Shown one piece after another: positions 22,456 to 34,476 of a DNA stretch of 64,000 bases (the first letter of the stretch is position 1; every line of letters begins with the position of its first letter). This DNA is from Mitosporidium daphniae (Eukaryota; Microsporidia). The translations under genes were made by a program, and so were the position numbers. Location of the stretch: positions 51,469 through 115,468 of the forward strand of contig NW_013546622.1 of NCBI RefSeq assembly GCF_000760515.2, written 5' to 3'. Under the pieces are notes generated by a model. The model saw only the letters and a list, made by a program, of their open reading frames with translations. It was not told the origin of the DNA and made no database searches.

Positions 22456-25400
22456 ATGACTGCATCGTTGTCGTCGCTTCCTTTTGTTAAGCCGAGGAGA
22501 AGAAAATCCTCTGCCAACAATGCCAAGGCTAAGCGAGGCCCGAGGGTATCTGCAATGGGGATTCCCAAAGGAGCGCCTCTCGTCAAGGCACGCAAAGAGA
22601 TGATGCCTCCAGAGCATCTGCGCAAGATCATCCGCGACCATGGCGATCTTTCATCAAAAAAGTTTCGCTCAGACAAGCGCGTTTATTTGGGGGCTCTCAA
22701 GTTTGTGCCACACGCTATTTTGAAGCTATTGGAAAATATGCCGATGCCGTGGGAGCAGAGTCGCTGGGTTCGCGTGCTATACCATATCACGGGTGCACTG
22801 ACGTTTGTCGACGAAAGTCCGTGGGTAATTCCGCCTGTATTTATCGCGCAATGGGCCACCCTTTGGGTGGCTATGCGACGGGAGAAGCGGGATCGCAAGC
22901 ACTTTAAACGCATGCGCTTTCCACCCTTTGACGATGAAGAGCCGCCCATAGATTATGGAGATAACGTGCTGGATATCCCCCCATTGGATGCCATCCAGCT
23001 GGAGCTCGATGGCGCTGGAGATGACCAGGCCATTGCCTCGTGGTTTTACAATGAAGGCTCACAGCCATTGCGGGGAACCCCTTTCGTGGCGGGCACATCG
23101 CAGTATCGCCACTGGAGCCTGCCATTGCGCGTGATGGCCAATCTGCATCGTTTGTCGCGGCCGTTGATATCCGAGCTGACGATGGATCCGAATTACACTT
23201 ATCTTTTTGACCTTCCCGCTTTTTTTACGGCCAAGGCGCTCAATGTGGCCATCCCTGGGGGGCCCAAGTTCGAGCCGCTTGCAGAGGTGCGTGATGCACA
23301 TGCTGCATCGTTAGATGACGATTGGAACGAGTTTAATGACATCCGCAAACTGATTGTGCGTCATCCGATGCGCTCTGAATATCGCATTGCATTCCCTTTT
23401 CTTTATAACTCGGTGCTGCCGGTGCGCGAGACATTTTTGGGGCAGTACCATGCACCACCTTTGGTCGTGGTCCGTGCAGAAGATCCGGAGCTGCCGGCGT
23501 TCTTTTTTGACCCGTCCTTGAATCCAATTTCGCATCGCGGACTGTTTTCAATTGATGACCTTGAAGATACCAGTGAGCTGAATCAGCATGTGGTACGGCT
23601 TGCTTCACCGCCGCTTGCTTCTCTCTCTCTTCTGGACGAAAGTGAAGGAAGCTTTGCAGCCAAACAAGCATTGGCTCTTTTTTGGGCGCCCTGGCCCTTT
23701 TGCATACGGACTGGACGCACAAGCCGCGCTCAAGATGTCCCGCTGGTGAAAGATTTCTTTTTGGAACATTGCCCGCCAGGACAACCGGTCAAGGTGCGTG
23801 TTTCCTATCAAAAGCTGCTTAAATGCCACGTGTCCCGAGCACTGACGGAGCATCGGCGGCGAGCTCGCCGCGGCCCACGAAGTGCGCTTGGGCGCCGCTC
23901 CCTTTTCACAACTCTTGCAGCAACAAAGTTTTTCCAAGTCACCGAGATCGATTGGGTGGAAGCGGGGTTACAGCTCATCCGCCAGGGCTACAACATGCTC
24001 AATCTGCTGATCACGCGCAAAGGGCTTGATTACCTACATCTCGATTATAATTTCAACCTGAAGCCTGTGCGTACCCTGACCACAAAGGAGCGCAAGCGTT
24101 CGCGCTTTGGGAACGCGTTCCATCTGTTGCGCGAAATTCTTCGATTGACCAAAATCGTCGTCGATTCGCACGTGCAATTCCGTCTTGGGCACATTGATGC
24201 GTTCCAGCTTGCCGATGGCCTGCACTACATTTTTACACACGTCGGACAGCTGACCGGAATGTATCGCTACAAGTACAAACTGATGCGTCAAGTGCGAATG
24301 GCCAAAGATTTGAAACATCTGCTCTATTATCGCTTCAATGTGGGCCCTGTGGGCAAGGGACCCGGATGCGGCTTTTGGGCGCCTTCTTGGCGCATATGGA
24401 TCTTTTTCTTACGAGGCATCATTCCGCTTTTAGAACGCTGGTTGCAGAACTTGCTTGCAAGGCACTTTGAGGGTCGTGCTGGGCGCTCCGTGGCAAAAAC
24501 GGTCACCAAGCAGCGCGTGGAAACTCATTATGATCTCGAGCTACGCGCCTCCGTGCTTGCAGACATCCTCGACATGATGCCAGAAGGCATTCGTGCAAAC
24601 AAGAGCCGCACAATTTTGCAACACCTTTCGGAGGCGTGGCGGTGTTGGAAAGCAAACGTACCGTGGAAAGTTCCGGGGCTCCCTGCGCCGCTGGAGAACC
24701 TTATCCTTAGATATGTCAAGAACAAGGCAGATTGGTGGACCTCCGTCACGCACTACAATCGAGAGCGCATTCGACGAGGAGCAACGGTCGATAAGACCGT
24801 ATGCAAAAAAAACCTTGGACGGCTGACGCGGCTTTATCTCAAGGCAGAGCAGGAGCGCCAAGCAGACTACCTCAAAGATGGCCCATATGTGGGTGCAGAA
24901 GAGGCCGTGGCAATCTACACCACCGCCGTGCATTGGTTGGAGGCGCGGCGGTTTGCGCCAATCCCAATGCCCCCACTCACATACAAGCATGATACGAAGC
25001 TGCTGATCCTGGCGCTGGAGCGTTTGCGAGAAGCGTATTCGGTCAAGGGGCGACTGAACGCAAACCAAAGAGAAGAACTTGCACTGATTGAACAGGCATA
25101 TGATAATCCCCATGAGGCGCTGGCACGCATAAAACGACTGCTATTGACGCAGCGAGCATTCAAAGAGTGTGGTATCGAGTTTATGGATCTTTTTGCCCAT
25201 CTGACACCGGTCTACGATGTGGAGCCGCTGGAAAAGATCACAGATGCATATCTTGACCAGTATCTGTGGTACGAGGCAGAGAAGCGGGGGCTTTTCCCGT
25301 GCTGGATCAAGCCTTCGGACAGCGAGCCGATGCCTATACTTGTACATCGGTGGACCCAGGCGCTCGCTTCTGCTCCAGGCGTTTGGCCCGGTCTGGGGGC

Positions 25401-28400
25401 TGAAAATGCATCCAATGGGAGCAGTGGAGTTGCATCATCATCATCATCGGGGTCCCCTTGTGGCGCCTCAGTTCTGCTCTCGGCAACTTTGGGACGCGTT
25501 GCTGATAAGATGGACCTCACGCTTTTGAATCGGCTATTGCGGTTGGTGGTCGATGCTAGTCTTGCTGATTACATGTCCGCAAAGAACAACATCACCTTTC
25601 ACTACAAGGACATGTCACACAAAAACTCGCTTGGCCTCATTAGAGGGCTTCAGTTTGCCCCGTTCATCTTTTCATACTACTCGCTGATTATTGATCTGCT
25701 GATCCTTGGGCTGCCGCTGGCGGCGCACATGGCGGGACCTCCTGAGCGTTCTGCTGCCTTTCCAGGGGCCACTGGCCCTTACATTCCGGAAGGCGCCAGT
25801 CCCCATCCGATCCGGCTCTACATGCGCATTGTAGACCGAATATATCTGTTATTGGTGTTTGAAGGTGAAGTGGAGCGTAGAGCGCTTGTACAGCGTTTTC
25901 TCGCTCAGCATCCAGACCCGAACGCAGAAAATGTAGTCGGGTACCCAAATCGAAAAATCTGGCCGCGAGATGCGCGCATGCGACTTTTGCGGTCCGATGT
26001 CAATTTGGGACGTGCCGTCTGGTGGGAAATTGCGCAACGCATTCCGCGCTCGATTGCCGTTATCGAGTGGGCACCTATAGGCGGAACTACCGCTGACGGT
26101 GTTGTGGCACCGCTTTTTGCTAGTGTTTGTTCCGGTGCACAATCAAACCCGGCATTGCTTTTTGAGATGGGAGGCTTTGAGGTGCGATTGATGCCCGTGG
26201 CGTGGACGGGCGCCACAATTTCAGAAAGCGATGGTACTTGGCGCTTTGCTACCGCTACCCTTGGAGAGAGGACAGCTGTGGCACGACTGCGCGTTTCAGA
26301 AGCTGCCGTGGTGCGCTTCCACAACCGTATTCGCCAAGTTCTGATGGCATCTGGAGCGACCACTTTTACCAAAATCGCAAACAAATGGAACACAGCTCTG
26401 ATTGGGCTGGTGACCTACTTTCGAGAAGCAATTATTCAGAGCCGCGACCTGCTTGATCTGATTGTGCGGTGCGAGGGCAAAATCCAGACGCGCATCAAAA
26501 TGGGGCTAAACTCCAAAATGCCTTCGCGCTTTCCGCCCGTACTGTTTTATGCTCCCAAAGAGTTAGGAGGCCTAGGCATGCTTTCCATGGGCCACATTCT
26601 AATCCCAGCTTCAGACATGCGCTATTCAACACAATCAGAAGCTGGCTCTGCAATCACACACTTTCGATCCGGTCTTTCACACGAAGCAGACACATTGATT
26701 CCAAACATTTGGCGCTACGTGGTTCCCTGGGCCTCCGAAATCACAGAATCAGCACGCGTATGGGCAGAATACGCCATGAAGCGAGCGGAGGCTGCAACGC
26801 TCTCCAAAAGACTTTCGCTGGAAGATCTCGAGGGCATCTGGGATTACGGTGTGCCTCGGATCTCAACACTGTTCCAAAAAGATCGACATACCCTGGCGTA
26901 CGACAAGGGTTGGCGCATGCGCGCCGAGTTCAAGTCTTATTCGATTTTGAAAGTGAATCCATTCTGGTGGACCCATGCACGGCATGATGGAAAGTTGTGG
27001 AACCTAAACGCCTACCGGACAGACATGATCCAAGCATTGGGTGGCGTGGAGGCAATTTTGGAGCACTCGCTCTTTAAAGGCACCGGATTTGCCACATGGG
27101 AAGGACTATTCTGGGAAAAGGCTTCAGGCTTTGAGGATTCACTTTCGTTCAAAAAGCTGACAAACGCGCAGCGGTCCGGGCTTTCACAAATCCCAAATCG
27201 GCGGTGGACGTTGTGGTGGTCGCCAACGATCAACCGGGCGTCCGTATATATTGGCTTCCAGGTGCAATTGGATCTCACAGGCATCTTTATGCATGGCAAG
27301 ATCCCGACACTCAAGATTTCACTGATCCAGATTTTTCGGGCGCACTTGTGGCAAAAGATCCACGAATCCGTCGTGATGGACTTGTGTCAGGTGTTTGACC
27401 AGGAGCTGGAGGCACTTGCGCTCGACGCAGTCCACAAAGAGACCATTCATCCGCGGAAATCATACAAAATGAACTCATCCTGTGCGGATATCCTATTATG
27501 GGCAGCTTCACGGTGGCCCGTCTCAACGCCATCTTTGCTTTCAGATGCCGAGGGCGATTTTGGTGGCACAACAGCCAATAGCCTGTGGATTGATGTGCAG
27601 CTGCGCTGGGGTGACTTTGATAGTCACGACATTGAACGGTACACACGCGCAAAGTTCCTGGACTATACTACTGATGCGATGAGTCTGTACCCGGGACCGC
27701 ATGGCTTGATGATTGGGCTGGATCTTGCATACAACTATGCAACGGCATATGGGCACTGGGTGCCAGGGTTGAAACCGCTGGTGCGGAGCGCCATCGCGAC
27801 CATTCACAAGTCATCTCCGGCGCTTTACGTGCTTAGAGAGCGTATCCGCAAGGGATTGCAGCTTTATGCCTCGGAGCCACTGGAGCCATATCTTTCTTCT
27901 GCAAATTATGGAGAGCTCTTTGCAGGTGGTACGACATGGTTTGTCGATGACTCTGCCGTTTACCGTGTAACGATTCACAAGACATTTGAAGGCAATTTAA
28001 CAACACGGCCAATCAACGGCGCCATTTTGATCTTTAACCCTCGTACTGGGCAGCTTTTCATGAAGATCATCCACACTTCAGTGTGGGCGGGGCAAAAGCG
28101 GTTGGGACAGCTTGCTAAATGGAAGACGGCAGAAGAAGTGGCTGCATTGACGCGATCGCTGCCACCGGAAGAGCAGCCAGGAACGGTCATCGTGACGCGC
28201 AAAGGAATGTTGGACCCACTGGAGGTGCATCTGTTGGACTTTCCAAACATTGTCATTAAGGGCTCTGAGCTGGCCATTCCATTTGCGGCGTTGTTGAAAA
28301 TTGAGGCCAAGTTTGGGATGGTGGTAGCGCGAGCAACCGAGCCGCAAATGATGCTTTTTTCTCTCTTTGACGATTGGCTGCTGCGCATCTCGTCGTTCAC

Positions 28401-29715
28401 TGCCTTTTCGCGGCTAGTACTGCTGCTGCGAGCTCTGCACGTGGATGGAGAAGGCGCAAAGGGCGTGTTGACACGCCTTGGCGTGCCAACGGAGGCTCAT
28501 CATCTTTGGCCAAGCTTTTCTGACGCGCAATGGATCGAGGTTGAAAATGCGTTGCGAGATTTGATTCTGTCAGACTATGCACGGCGGAACAACATCGCAA
28601 ATGTGGGTGCTCTAACGCAATCTGAAATCAGAGATATCATCCTTGGGATGGAAGTAGCATCTCCGGCACTTCAAAGACAGCAGGCAGCAGCGGCAGCCAT
28701 TGATGCGCCAAAACAAGACCAGGCAGAGCAGTCTCGATCTGTACGATCGACCAATGTGCACGGAGATGAGATGGTTGTGGCAACGACAAGCGCCTATGAA
28801 ACTATAGTGTTCTCGTCGCGGGCAGATTGGCGGCAGCGTGCTTTGGCTGCCCAGCGCCTCCCGGCGCGCGTCCTTGTAACTGGTGGATTATCATCTACCG
28901 GCACGATCGCCGGCGGCAGCGATAAAAAAAGCGGGCTCACTGCAGAGATCGTCGTTTCCAACGCTGCACATTTGAACGATGCCGATGTTGCTGCACAAAC
29001 CAATACTCCCACTTCGCTGATCGTACCTCGGCGGTTGATGCGGCGGCTGGTTGCCGTTGCTGATACGCGCGTGCAAGTTATGGCTTTATTATATGGTGTG
29101 CGTGCTGCTGGACAGGGTGATTGGGTTGCATGTGTGTGGGTCATGGTCCCACAATGGGGAACTTCCAGCGGAGTGCATTTTAGCGGACGAGCTCCGCGCA
29201 ACCTGCAAGAAGCGCTCACTTCAGCGGTCCCGGCTGCTTTGGCAGGCGCACTGACCTTTCTCGGCATCATACACACCATTTTTTCTGGCGCAGAAGACCG
29301 AAACGCCCTGCTGGCCAAGGTTCTTGACAGCGAAATTGGCCGGCGACATGCCACGGACACTCGCGTGGCGCCCGTGACCTTGTCACTTGCCATTGGGCCT
29401 GCTTCGTGTGTGCTTTCTTCTCCAGACGTTGTTGATGTGCGTATCGTCGATGATGAAGCCAATGGCTCCGGAACAGCCACCGCCATTGCCTGTGGTGCCT
29501 TTCTTGTTCCGGCCCGCGACGCACCGTGGAACTACTCCTTTATGGCTGTCAAGCATACACCGACGCTCGCATATGAACTAGAACTTGGATGTCCAAAATC
29601 CTTTTATGACGAGGCGCACAGACCACAGCACTTTATGCTTGGACAGGCTGGACACCTGGAAGATGCGCCCCGGCCCGCCAAACACATTATTCCCGCGGGC
29701 ACCTTGATCGAGTGA
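22456..29715 (+). CDS. PRP8: Prp8, core U5 snRNP splicing factor
   Basis: 2419 residues, uninterrupted, close to the full length of Prp8 (about 2335-2413). After a basic N-terminus come the N-terminal domain, the reverse-transcriptase-like core and thumb ([47 protein letters not shown]), the linker and endonuclease-like region ([31 protein letters not shown]), the RNase H-like domain ([12 protein letters not shown]-type segment at about residue 1845) and the C-terminal Jab1/MPN domain from about residue 2180 (VMVPQWG). A low-complexity insertion ([15 protein letters not shown], about residue 988) interrupts the region before the RT core. The Jab1/MPN domain is clearly more diverged than the rest. 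A complete Prp8 agrees with the many introns in this window. Confidence 0.98.
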   Translation: MTASLSSLPFVKPRRRKSSANNAKAKRGPRVSAMGIPKGAPLVKARKEMMPPEHLRKIIRDHGDLSSKKFRSDKRVYLGALKFVPHAILKLLENMPMPWEQSRWVRVLYHITGALTFVDESPWVIPPVFIAQWATLWVAMRREKRDRKHFKRMRFPPFDDEEPPIDYGDNVLDIPPLDAIQLELDGAGDDQAIASWFYNEGSQPLRGTPFVAGTSQYRHWSLPLRVMANLHRLSRPLISELTMDPNYTYLFDLPAFFTAKALNVAIPGGPKFEPLAEVRDAHAASLDDDWNEFNDIRKLIVRHPMRSEYRIAFPFLYNSVLPVRETFLGQYHAPPLVVVRAEDPELPAFFFDPSLNPISHRGLFSIDDLEDTSELNQHVVRLASPPLASLSLLDESEGSFAAKQALALFWAPWPFCIRTGRTSRAQDVPLVKDFFLEHCPPGQPVKVRVSYQKLLKCHVSRALTEHRRRARRGPRSALGRRSLFTTLAATKFFQVTEIDWVEAGLQLIRQGYNMLNLLITRKGLDYLHLDYNFNLKPVRTLTTKERKRSRFGNAFHLLREILRLTKIVVDSHVQFRLGHIDAFQLADGLHYIFTHVGQLTGMYRYKYKLMRQVRMAKDLKHLLYYRFNVGPVGKGPGCGFWAPSWRIWIFFLRGIIPLLERWLQNLLARHFEGRAGRSVAKTVTKQRVETHYDLELRASVLADILDMMPEGIRANKSRTILQHLSEAWRCWKANVPWKVPGLPAPLENLILRYVKNKADWWTSVTHYNRERIRRGATVDKTVCKKNLGRLTRLYLKAEQERQADYLKDGPYVGAEEAVAIYTTAVHWLEARRFAPIPMPPLTYKHDTKLLILALERLREAYSVKGRLNANQREELALIEQAYDNPHEALARIKRLLLTQRAFKECGIEFMDLFAHLTPVYDVEPLEKITDAYLDQYLWYEAEKRGLFPCWIKPSDSEPMPILVHRWTQALASAPGVWPGLGAENASNGSSGVASSSSSGSPCGASVLLSATLGRVADKMDLTLLNRLLRLVVDASLADYMSAKNNITFHYKDMSHKNSLGLIRGLQFAPFIFSYYSLIIDLLILGLPLAAHMAGPPERSAAFPGATGPYIPEGASPHPIRLYMRIVDRIYLLLVFEGEVERRALVQRFLAQHPDPNAENVVGYPNRKIWPRDARMRLLRSDVNLGRAVWWEIAQRIPRSIAVIEWAPIGGTTADGVVAPLFASVCSGAQSNPALLFEMGGFEVRLMPVAWTGATISESDGTWRFATATLGERTAVARLRVSEAAVVRFHNRIRQVLMASGATTFTKIANKWNTALIGLVTYFREAIIQSRDLLDLIVRCEGKIQTRIKMGLNSKMPSRFPPVLFYAPKELGGLGMLSMGHILIPASDMRYSTQSEAGSAITHFRSGLSHEADTLIPNIWRYVVPWASEITESARVWAEYAMKRAEAATLSKRLSLEDLEGIWDYGVPRISTLFQKDRHTLAYDKGWRMRAEFKSYSILKVNPFWWTHARHDGKLWNLNAYRTDMIQALGGVEAILEHSLFKGTGFATWEGLFWEKASGFEDSLSFKKLTNAQRSGLSQIPNRRWTLWWSPTINRASVYIGFQVQLDLTGIFMHGKIPTLKISLIQIFRAHLWQKIHESVVMDLCQVFDQELEALALDAVHKETIHPRKSYKMNSSCADILLWAASRWPVSTPSLLSDAEGDFGGTTANSLWIDVQLRWGDFDSHDIERYTRAKFLDYTTDAMSLYPGPHGLMIGLDLAYNYATAYGHWVPGLKPLVRSAIATIHKSSPALYVLRERIRKGLQLYASEPLEPYLSSANYGELFAGGTTWFVDDSAVYRVTIHKTFEGNLTTRPINGAILIFNPRTGQLFMKIIHTSVWAGQKRLGQLAKWKTAEEVAALTRSLPPEEQPGTVIVTRKGMLDPLEVHLLDFPNIVIKGSELAIPFAALLKIEAKFGMVVARATEPQMMLFSLFDDWLLRISSFTAFSRLVLLLRALHVDGEGAKGVLTRLGVPTEAHHLWPSFSDAQWIEVENALRDLILSDYARRNNIANVGALTQSEIRDIILGMEVASPALQRQQAAAAAIDAPKQDQAEQSRSVRSTNVHGDEMVVATTSAYETIVFSSRADWRQRALAAQRLPARVLVTGGLSSTGTIAGGSDKKSGLTAEIVVSNAAHLNDADVAAQTNTPTSLIVPRRLMRRLVAVADTRVQVMALLYGVRAAGQGDWVACVWVMVPQWGTSSGVHFSGRAPRNLQEALTSAVPAALAGALTFLGIIHTIFSGAEDRNALLAKVLDSEIGRRHATDTRVAPVTLSLAIGPASCVLSSPDVVDVRIVDDEANGSGTATAIACGAFLVPARDAPWNYSFMAVKHTPTLAYELELGCPKSFYDEAHRPQHFMLGQAGHLEDAPRPAKHIIPAGTLIE

Positions 29716-29924
29716 TCATTAAATTGATAATTTTATAAATTTATTGCTACTCGATGATGGATGGCCATTCGTTCGTGCCTGGTGGTATGTTTTTGCGTTG
29801 TAGCGGTGAAGCCGCATGGAGGGGTGTATTTTGACGGTGCATTCGTCCATGTGGAGTTGCTGCCCTTCCGTGGACAGTGATCGTTTGGTTTAAAATTTCA
29901 TTAGTTTACACAACAAGAAAAACT

Positions 29925-31271
29925 CTACGCTGAAATTGGGATGGGAGAAGTTGAAAGCCATGCTCCCCAAAGTACTGCAGCACTTAGATTCATTATGGCG
30001 GAAATGAGAAAAATTATCCTCCATGCCATGTAGCACGATGCGGGTTCGGCAAGTGTATCTGTACATCCCCCGGCTTGGAAAAGGGCAGAGGCAACCATTG
30101 GCGAGATTATCCCGACCACCGAAACAGAAAAGAACGCCGCTCCCGTTATTTTGCCAATGTTTACTGGAGACCTGCACAGGTCCAGGCCGTTTGGGCCAAA
30201 GGAGCTTTTACACACGCCTGAAACGGACACGACTGCTGAAATTAGTGCAAAATTCACAACATTTCCGTAAGCGTGTGTGGGGGGCCCAAAAAAGATGCCC
30301 AAAGTAAACAGCAAAATGGCGCAAAGCAGATACCCAAATATGCCCATTCCCCTCCTAATGTCGTGCAAAAGATACTTTTTGGACACAAGATAATCGGTAA
30401 GGATGCCCGTAAAAACGGTAAGCACCCAAAAGCAGGAATATGGGATGGCCGACAAAAGCTGCTGCTGGTCCGTGCCAAAATGCAGCAAGAAGCGCAGGAG
30501 CTTTGGAAGGAAAGAGATCACAATCATCATGAACCAGTTGTAGGCAACACATGCACCCACATACGCCCAGAATGCCTTTTGCGAAAAGATAAATACCCAT
30601 GACATCTCAGGCTCGCAATGGTATTGCTGATCCCCAGTGCCGCCAGAGCCTTTTGGAGAAAACGCAGCAGCAGTCAGCATATAAAGTACCCATGCAATGG
30701 TGACAATGATGCCGAGAACACCGAGAACTATAAACTGCAGCTGCCATGCAACAAGAGACTTAATGTTGTTTGAGGTGATGAAAACGGTCAGCAGTTTGAA
30801 CAGAAACGGCGATACGAGCAAAACAAAAATGCTGCCCGCCTGTCCTCCAGAAAACACAAAATTGACAACGGTCGATTTGGAGTTTTTGGGGATTTCTATC
30901 CCCAAAACTGCCATGATGGCAGGGTAAAGAACACCCTGCGATGCGCCCATGATTGTTCGCAGCAGGATCAAAATAGCAAAGGGATAGTTTTCTGCGGCAG
31001 CTGGGATCATTGCAAATGTGATTGCGGAAAAAAACATTGAAAGCGCGGAAAGCCGACGTCCACCAATGGCTTTGCACAGGATGCCCGCTAATATCTGGAC
31101 AAGCAGATATCCAAAATAAAATGCGCCCTGCAGATATCCCTGCTGTAGCTGGGACCAATTTTTTGCGGAAGGGATGACCAGAATACTTTGCGAAAAGTAT
31201 ACTCTTTGCACGTACAAAACAAACACACTAAAGAATCCGACCAAAGAGAGAGAGGACAAAATGGCCCTCAT
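29925..31271 (-). CDS. MFS transporter, SLC17/anion:cation symporter-like
   Basis: 448 residues with about 12 hydrophobic spans. The N-terminal half has QGYLQGAFYFGYLLVQILAG and LRTIMGASQGVLYPAIMA, patterned like the SLC17/ACS branch of the major facilitator superfamily (organic anion, phosphate or vesicular glutamate transporters). A hydrophilic loop near residue 205 (SPKGSGGTGDQQYHCEPE) separates the halves, and CRSPVNIGKITGAAFFSVS lies in the C-terminal half. It is intronless. Substrate cannot be read from the sequence. In a parasite such carriers are candidates for nutrient uptake. Confidence 0.85.
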   Translation of the reverse strand: MRAILSSLSLVGFFSVFVLYVQRVYFSQSILVIPSAKNWSQLQQGYLQGAFYFGYLLVQILAGILCKAIGGRRLSALSMFFSAITFAMIPAAAENYPFAILILLRTIMGASQGVLYPAIMAVLGIEIPKNSKSTVVNFVFSGGQAGSIFVLLVSPFLFKLLTVFITSNNIKSLVAWQLQFIVLGVLGIIVTIAWVLYMLTAAAFSPKGSGGTGDQQYHCEPEMSWVFIFSQKAFWAYVGACVAYNWFMMIVISFLPKLLRFLLHFGTDQQQLLSAIPYSCFWVLTVFTGILTDYLVSKKYLLHDIRRGMGIFGYLLCAILLFTLGIFFGPPTHAYGNVVNFALISAVVSVSGVCKSSFGPNGLDLCRSPVNIGKITGAAFFSVSVVGIISPMVASALFQAGGCTDTLAEPASCYMAWRIIFLISAIMNLSAAVLWGAWLSTSPIPISA

Positions 31272-32141
31272 TATTCAACTTCCGAAAAAAAAAATACATG
31301 AAAATGGAAAATTTTAATTGGCTATTCAAATTGATCCGCTTCAAATGGCCAAATTAATAATCTTTTAACGGGTGTCAACAAAATTTCTGCGCCCACCGTG
31401 AACCTTTAAAACCAAAGTTTAGGATGGCCCCGAAATTTTAACTTTGCAATTTAAGCTTTGAAGAAACAATTGGTATTTGTCTGCCTTTCGCAACCGCTTG
31501 CACAAGGGCGACCCTCACTCAATATTCGCCACATGTGGTGCACATAAGGTTTTCAGCAGTAAAATATTTGTGTCCATTTATTAAATATGTAAACCCGACA
31601 AGCAAGCAAATATGCCTCCAAACAGAAAGAGAAGCCAGCTAAATAAAAACCATTCTTTGACAATAGACCTTCTTTGTCCCCTGTACCAATAAGCATGCGT
31701 GTGATGGCTAGAAGTTTAAATTATAAAAGTACATCGTCGAGGCTACCCTAAACTTCGGACAAAATTTCCTCGTCAATCCGAGACTTTATTGCGTATTCAA
31801 GATATTTAACCAAAGTAGTGAGTTCACAAAAATGCTAAATAATTTTCAAAAGGAAAAGATGGCACCAGCGCTAATCCTAGCCCGGCCAATGAAATACACA
31901 AGTGAAGCAATTCGGTGCTTCAATTTTCTGAATTTAATTGGTCACGCTCGCAATTATTCAATTTAGCCTTTTGATTGGCTGAAAAATGGCGGCATGTTTT
32001 TCGAAAAATAGCATGCCTCAATCGCCATTGAAAACATGTTCTTTTTCGTAGCCTGCATCGGGGTTTTTGCATTCCCATCGATTCTTCATGCTGCTGCGAA
32101 TAGATTTTAGTTATTGATCACAACGATTGAAGAAACCGAGC
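31272..32141. other. 870-bp intergenic region
   Basis: A/T-rich, with no credible open frame on either strand. It contains ATTGG boxes (for example ATTGGTCA near 31939 and GATTGGCT near 31974) upstream of the MFS gene. No RNA gene is recognised. Confidence 0.4.
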
Positions 32142-32534
32142 TCATGAATCAGGGAGGTTGGTTGACCGGAATTTAAAATAACTGTCCTCCATAGGAAGGC
32201 ACGCAAGTGGGAAAATCAGGCCAAGGCATGCAGCCGCAGCAATCTGTGAGGCTGAATTAATAGCCTCCAGGCGCGGTGAATGTATATCCATGTACAGAGG
32301 CAGCATAATTAATATGGGAAATGAGGCTAAAAAATTGGTGCTACTTCTAAAATTGTGGATCGCAGGCATGAAGAAGCCTTGCTCAGGGATAAAGCCGAGC
32401 CTCACCAATAAACGCCGATTCATACAGAATGTGCAGCCAAAATAGGTACCAAATCTGCTATTTAAATTAAATTTTAGCATTTTAAGGGTTGACATGCGCC
32501 ATATGGGGGTGGATAGGAAATCTTTTATTTCCAT
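32142..32534 (-). pseudogene. C-terminal third of a sideroflexin-like carrier, probably truncated
   Basis: 130 codons from ATG 32534. The translation follows the C-terminal part of sideroflexins (mitochondrial serine transporters): CMNRRLLVRLGFIPEQG, then LASFPILIMLPLYMDI and AAAACLGLIFPLACLPMED, corresponding to the family's final two hydrophobic segments and its PLA(x)xLFPQ end. About 200 N-terminal residues are missing, and the DDI1 stop lies only 42 bp upstream, leaving no room for them. An A/T promoter-like block (AAATTTAATTTAAA) lies inside the first codons, so a short product might still be made. The similarity is from memory of the family and is moderate; a lineage-specific small membrane protein is the alternative. 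Confidence 0.4.
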
Positions 32535-32576
32535 ACACTAATGATGTACATATAACGGAGGCTTCAAAAGGGAGTC

Positions 32577-33355
32577 TCATTTGAGATTATCGGGCAATTC
32601 CCATTCAGACAAAAACTTTATCTTGTAGCCATGGACAGACAGGCAATTGTTCCCCAAATCCAAAATGACTTGATGTCTTTTCAACATGTCCAACCCGAGG
32701 ATAATCTCGATCTTTCCGCTGTTAGTCATGTCCATCACATGAAACCCACAGGGAAGCACAACAGCCTCCTTTTTCTGCAGCTCTTGCCAAAGGATTAGCT
32801 CGATAGAATGCACTTTTCCCAAGATTTTTGACTGGCCAACTCCATTTGCTGTTCCAAAGAATCTTTTATCGACGGCCTTGGAAATTTCGTGATTGCTGGC
32901 GATGATTGAGGAGCAAATAATAGATGCTTGTGCACCTGTATCTATCAATGCAGTATATGAAGATCCTGCTAAAGACACCTTGATAAATAGAAGAACCACT
33001 CTTCCAAAGGATTCTGGAAAATGTTCAAGCGCATGGTAAAGATTTTGATCTTGTGTTGAAATTTGGGGATTTTTTGGTGAAAAAAAGGTGGAAAGCTCAT
33101 TGGAAAGCACACTAGAAAGCCTTTCTTTCTTTTTTTGCTTTGCAACCCCCAACGTCTTACCTTTGGGCGGTATAATTCCAATGACAGAGGTAATATTTTG
33201 TTTGAACACGTTTCCGACCGTGAGCGAATTGTCGTCAAGTTCAATATTTTTTTTTTCATCCGGTAGGTAAAGATGGAAGGTTTCCAAGCCCGTCTACGGA
33301 TAAATTAAACCCTAACCCTTGCCTCTGACTTGATCAATGTTATCAGTAGCTCCAT
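32577..33355 (-). CDS. DDI1: Ddi1-type retropepsin-like ubiquitin receptor, short form
   Basis: 251 residues. Ddi1 proteins are proteasome shuttles that carry a homodimeric retroviral-type aspartyl protease domain (a host gene, not a virus). A UBL-like N-terminus begins MELLITLIKSEAR. The protease domain (residues 120-245) has the active-site IDTGAQASI, GTANGVGQSKILGKVH, LPCGFHVMD and GLDMLKRHQ, all diagnostic. The C-terminal UBA domain of longer Ddi1 forms is absent. One intron, 33294-33316 (23 nt), is itself GTTAGGGTTTAA-like and carries the telomere-like box. Removing it links the only upstream ATG (33355) to the main frame in phase. Confidence 0.88.
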
Positions 33356-33519
33356 CTATGGCAAGTTAAAAGCGCATTACCGGTGTGTCTGATGAAAGGT
33401 CCAGCGAAAACATGCAGTCCTCCGCTTGATTGTCCCTTTTAAATCTAAACTTCAGCAGCATCAAAAAATTGGAAATAAAATTTGGGTTTATTATTGCAAT
33501 GCATTTCACTTTGAAAATA

Positions 33520-34476
33520 TCATGAACTGACGGCCGCAGACGCGGTGGCGCTTGCCGCTGCGGCGGCCGTTGCCGCCGTTGGTTTACCCAATTGGGATAG
33601 ATTCAAAACCGAAATTCCAGACTTGTACAACACTAGGCAAATTGTGGAAGCCCCACACTTACCTTCTGCATCATCGGAGCTGTGGATGATCTCAACAGAT
33701 AGGGTGTCTGCCGATTGGCCCTCGATCTCTTCCGAAAGCGAGATCACAACATCAACAAAAAACGTATACTACAAAGAAAAGCTAGCTCCATGTCACTTAC
33801 AGAGGTCAGCAAATCAGATAGGGTTTCTAGATTTGGAAGGCTGTCGAAAAGGGGCGAATTTTCGATCGGATTCGCCCTATAAAGACAAAGTTGTGATGCG
33901 CAAACCAAACCTCTCGGGAGAAAGGTCTGAGGAATTAAACGAATCTTCGCTCATGTCTGCGGAATTTTTAAATGCCGCAATGGATTGTAGAATCGAGGGG
34001 TGGCCAATGGTCAAGCATATCTTTGCTGAGCAAGAGCTCAGGCAAGCATCATCTAAAAACGGAAAGGCTAAAAGTACTTTCAAAAGACTTGATGATGGTC
34101 GATGCAATGGAGGGGCAGTCGATTGGAAGCGTGATCAGCGTCCTGGGGCCAACAAGATCGTCCTGGATCCAGTTTTCAAGAGAACGACTGAGCATGATCA
34201 CGTCCGGGCTTGAGCCGTGATTGCCGATCGAAGGGAACTAAGATAAGAAGGGCGCGGTGGCCATACTGAGATGAATCTGTCGGGCCGACTTTCGTCAACA
34301 AGATACGTGTTTTGCACGAAAGAAAAAAACTCCTTTGGACTCATGCTTACCGGAGAAAATGTGATGGGCGTATGGGGGGCCAGTCCACAATCCGCCTGGG
34401 AATTGCAGACATCAGTATCGGTGTCGGTATCGGTGTCGGTATCGGTGTCGGTATCGGTGTCTTGAGCCATGGCCAT
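33520..34476 (-). CDS. unknown six-exon protein with DT-repeat N-terminus
   Basis: Joining six exons gives 268 residues. Introns: 34238-34266 (29), 34053-34077 (25), 33877-33910 (34), 33769-33800 (32) and 33633-33662 (30), all GT...TAG, and the sum is an exact codon multiple. The protein starts MAMAQ followed by a run of alternating Asp-Thr from a 12-bp tandem repeat. It continues SPKEFFSFVQNTYLVDESRP, then LSRSLENWIQDDLVGPRTL, CLTIGHPSILQSIAAFKN and FFVDVVISLSEEIEG, and ends in an alanine-rich tail. I do not recognise it. A plus-strand open frame of 222 codons covers the same DNA, but its composition is poor and it lacks any family features, so I prefer the spliced minus-strand model. Confidence 0.5.
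34416..34460. repeat. 12-bp tandem repeat (TATCGGTGTCGG), 3.75 copies
   Basis: Exact copies at 34416, 34428 and 34440 plus a partial one, also readable as a hexamer TxTCGG. On the minus strand it encodes the Asp-Thr run of the unknown gene. Confidence 0.95.

Noticed and set aside
28794-29486. 230-codon minus-strand frame inside PRP8
   Set aside because: It lies antisense to the conserved Jab1/MPN coding frame and reflects codon bias, not a second gene.
32577-33355. A retroelement protease
   Set aside because: The IDTGAQ domain looks retroviral-like, but GTANGVGQSKILGKVH and GLDMLKRHQ are Ddi1-specific, and there is no reverse transcriptase, integrase or LTR nearby.
33545-34213. 222-codon plus-strand open frame opposite the six-exon unknown gene
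   Set aside because: It does not begin with ATG, has no family features and starts in the alanine-rich antisense of a repeat; the minus strand yields a consistent spliced protein.
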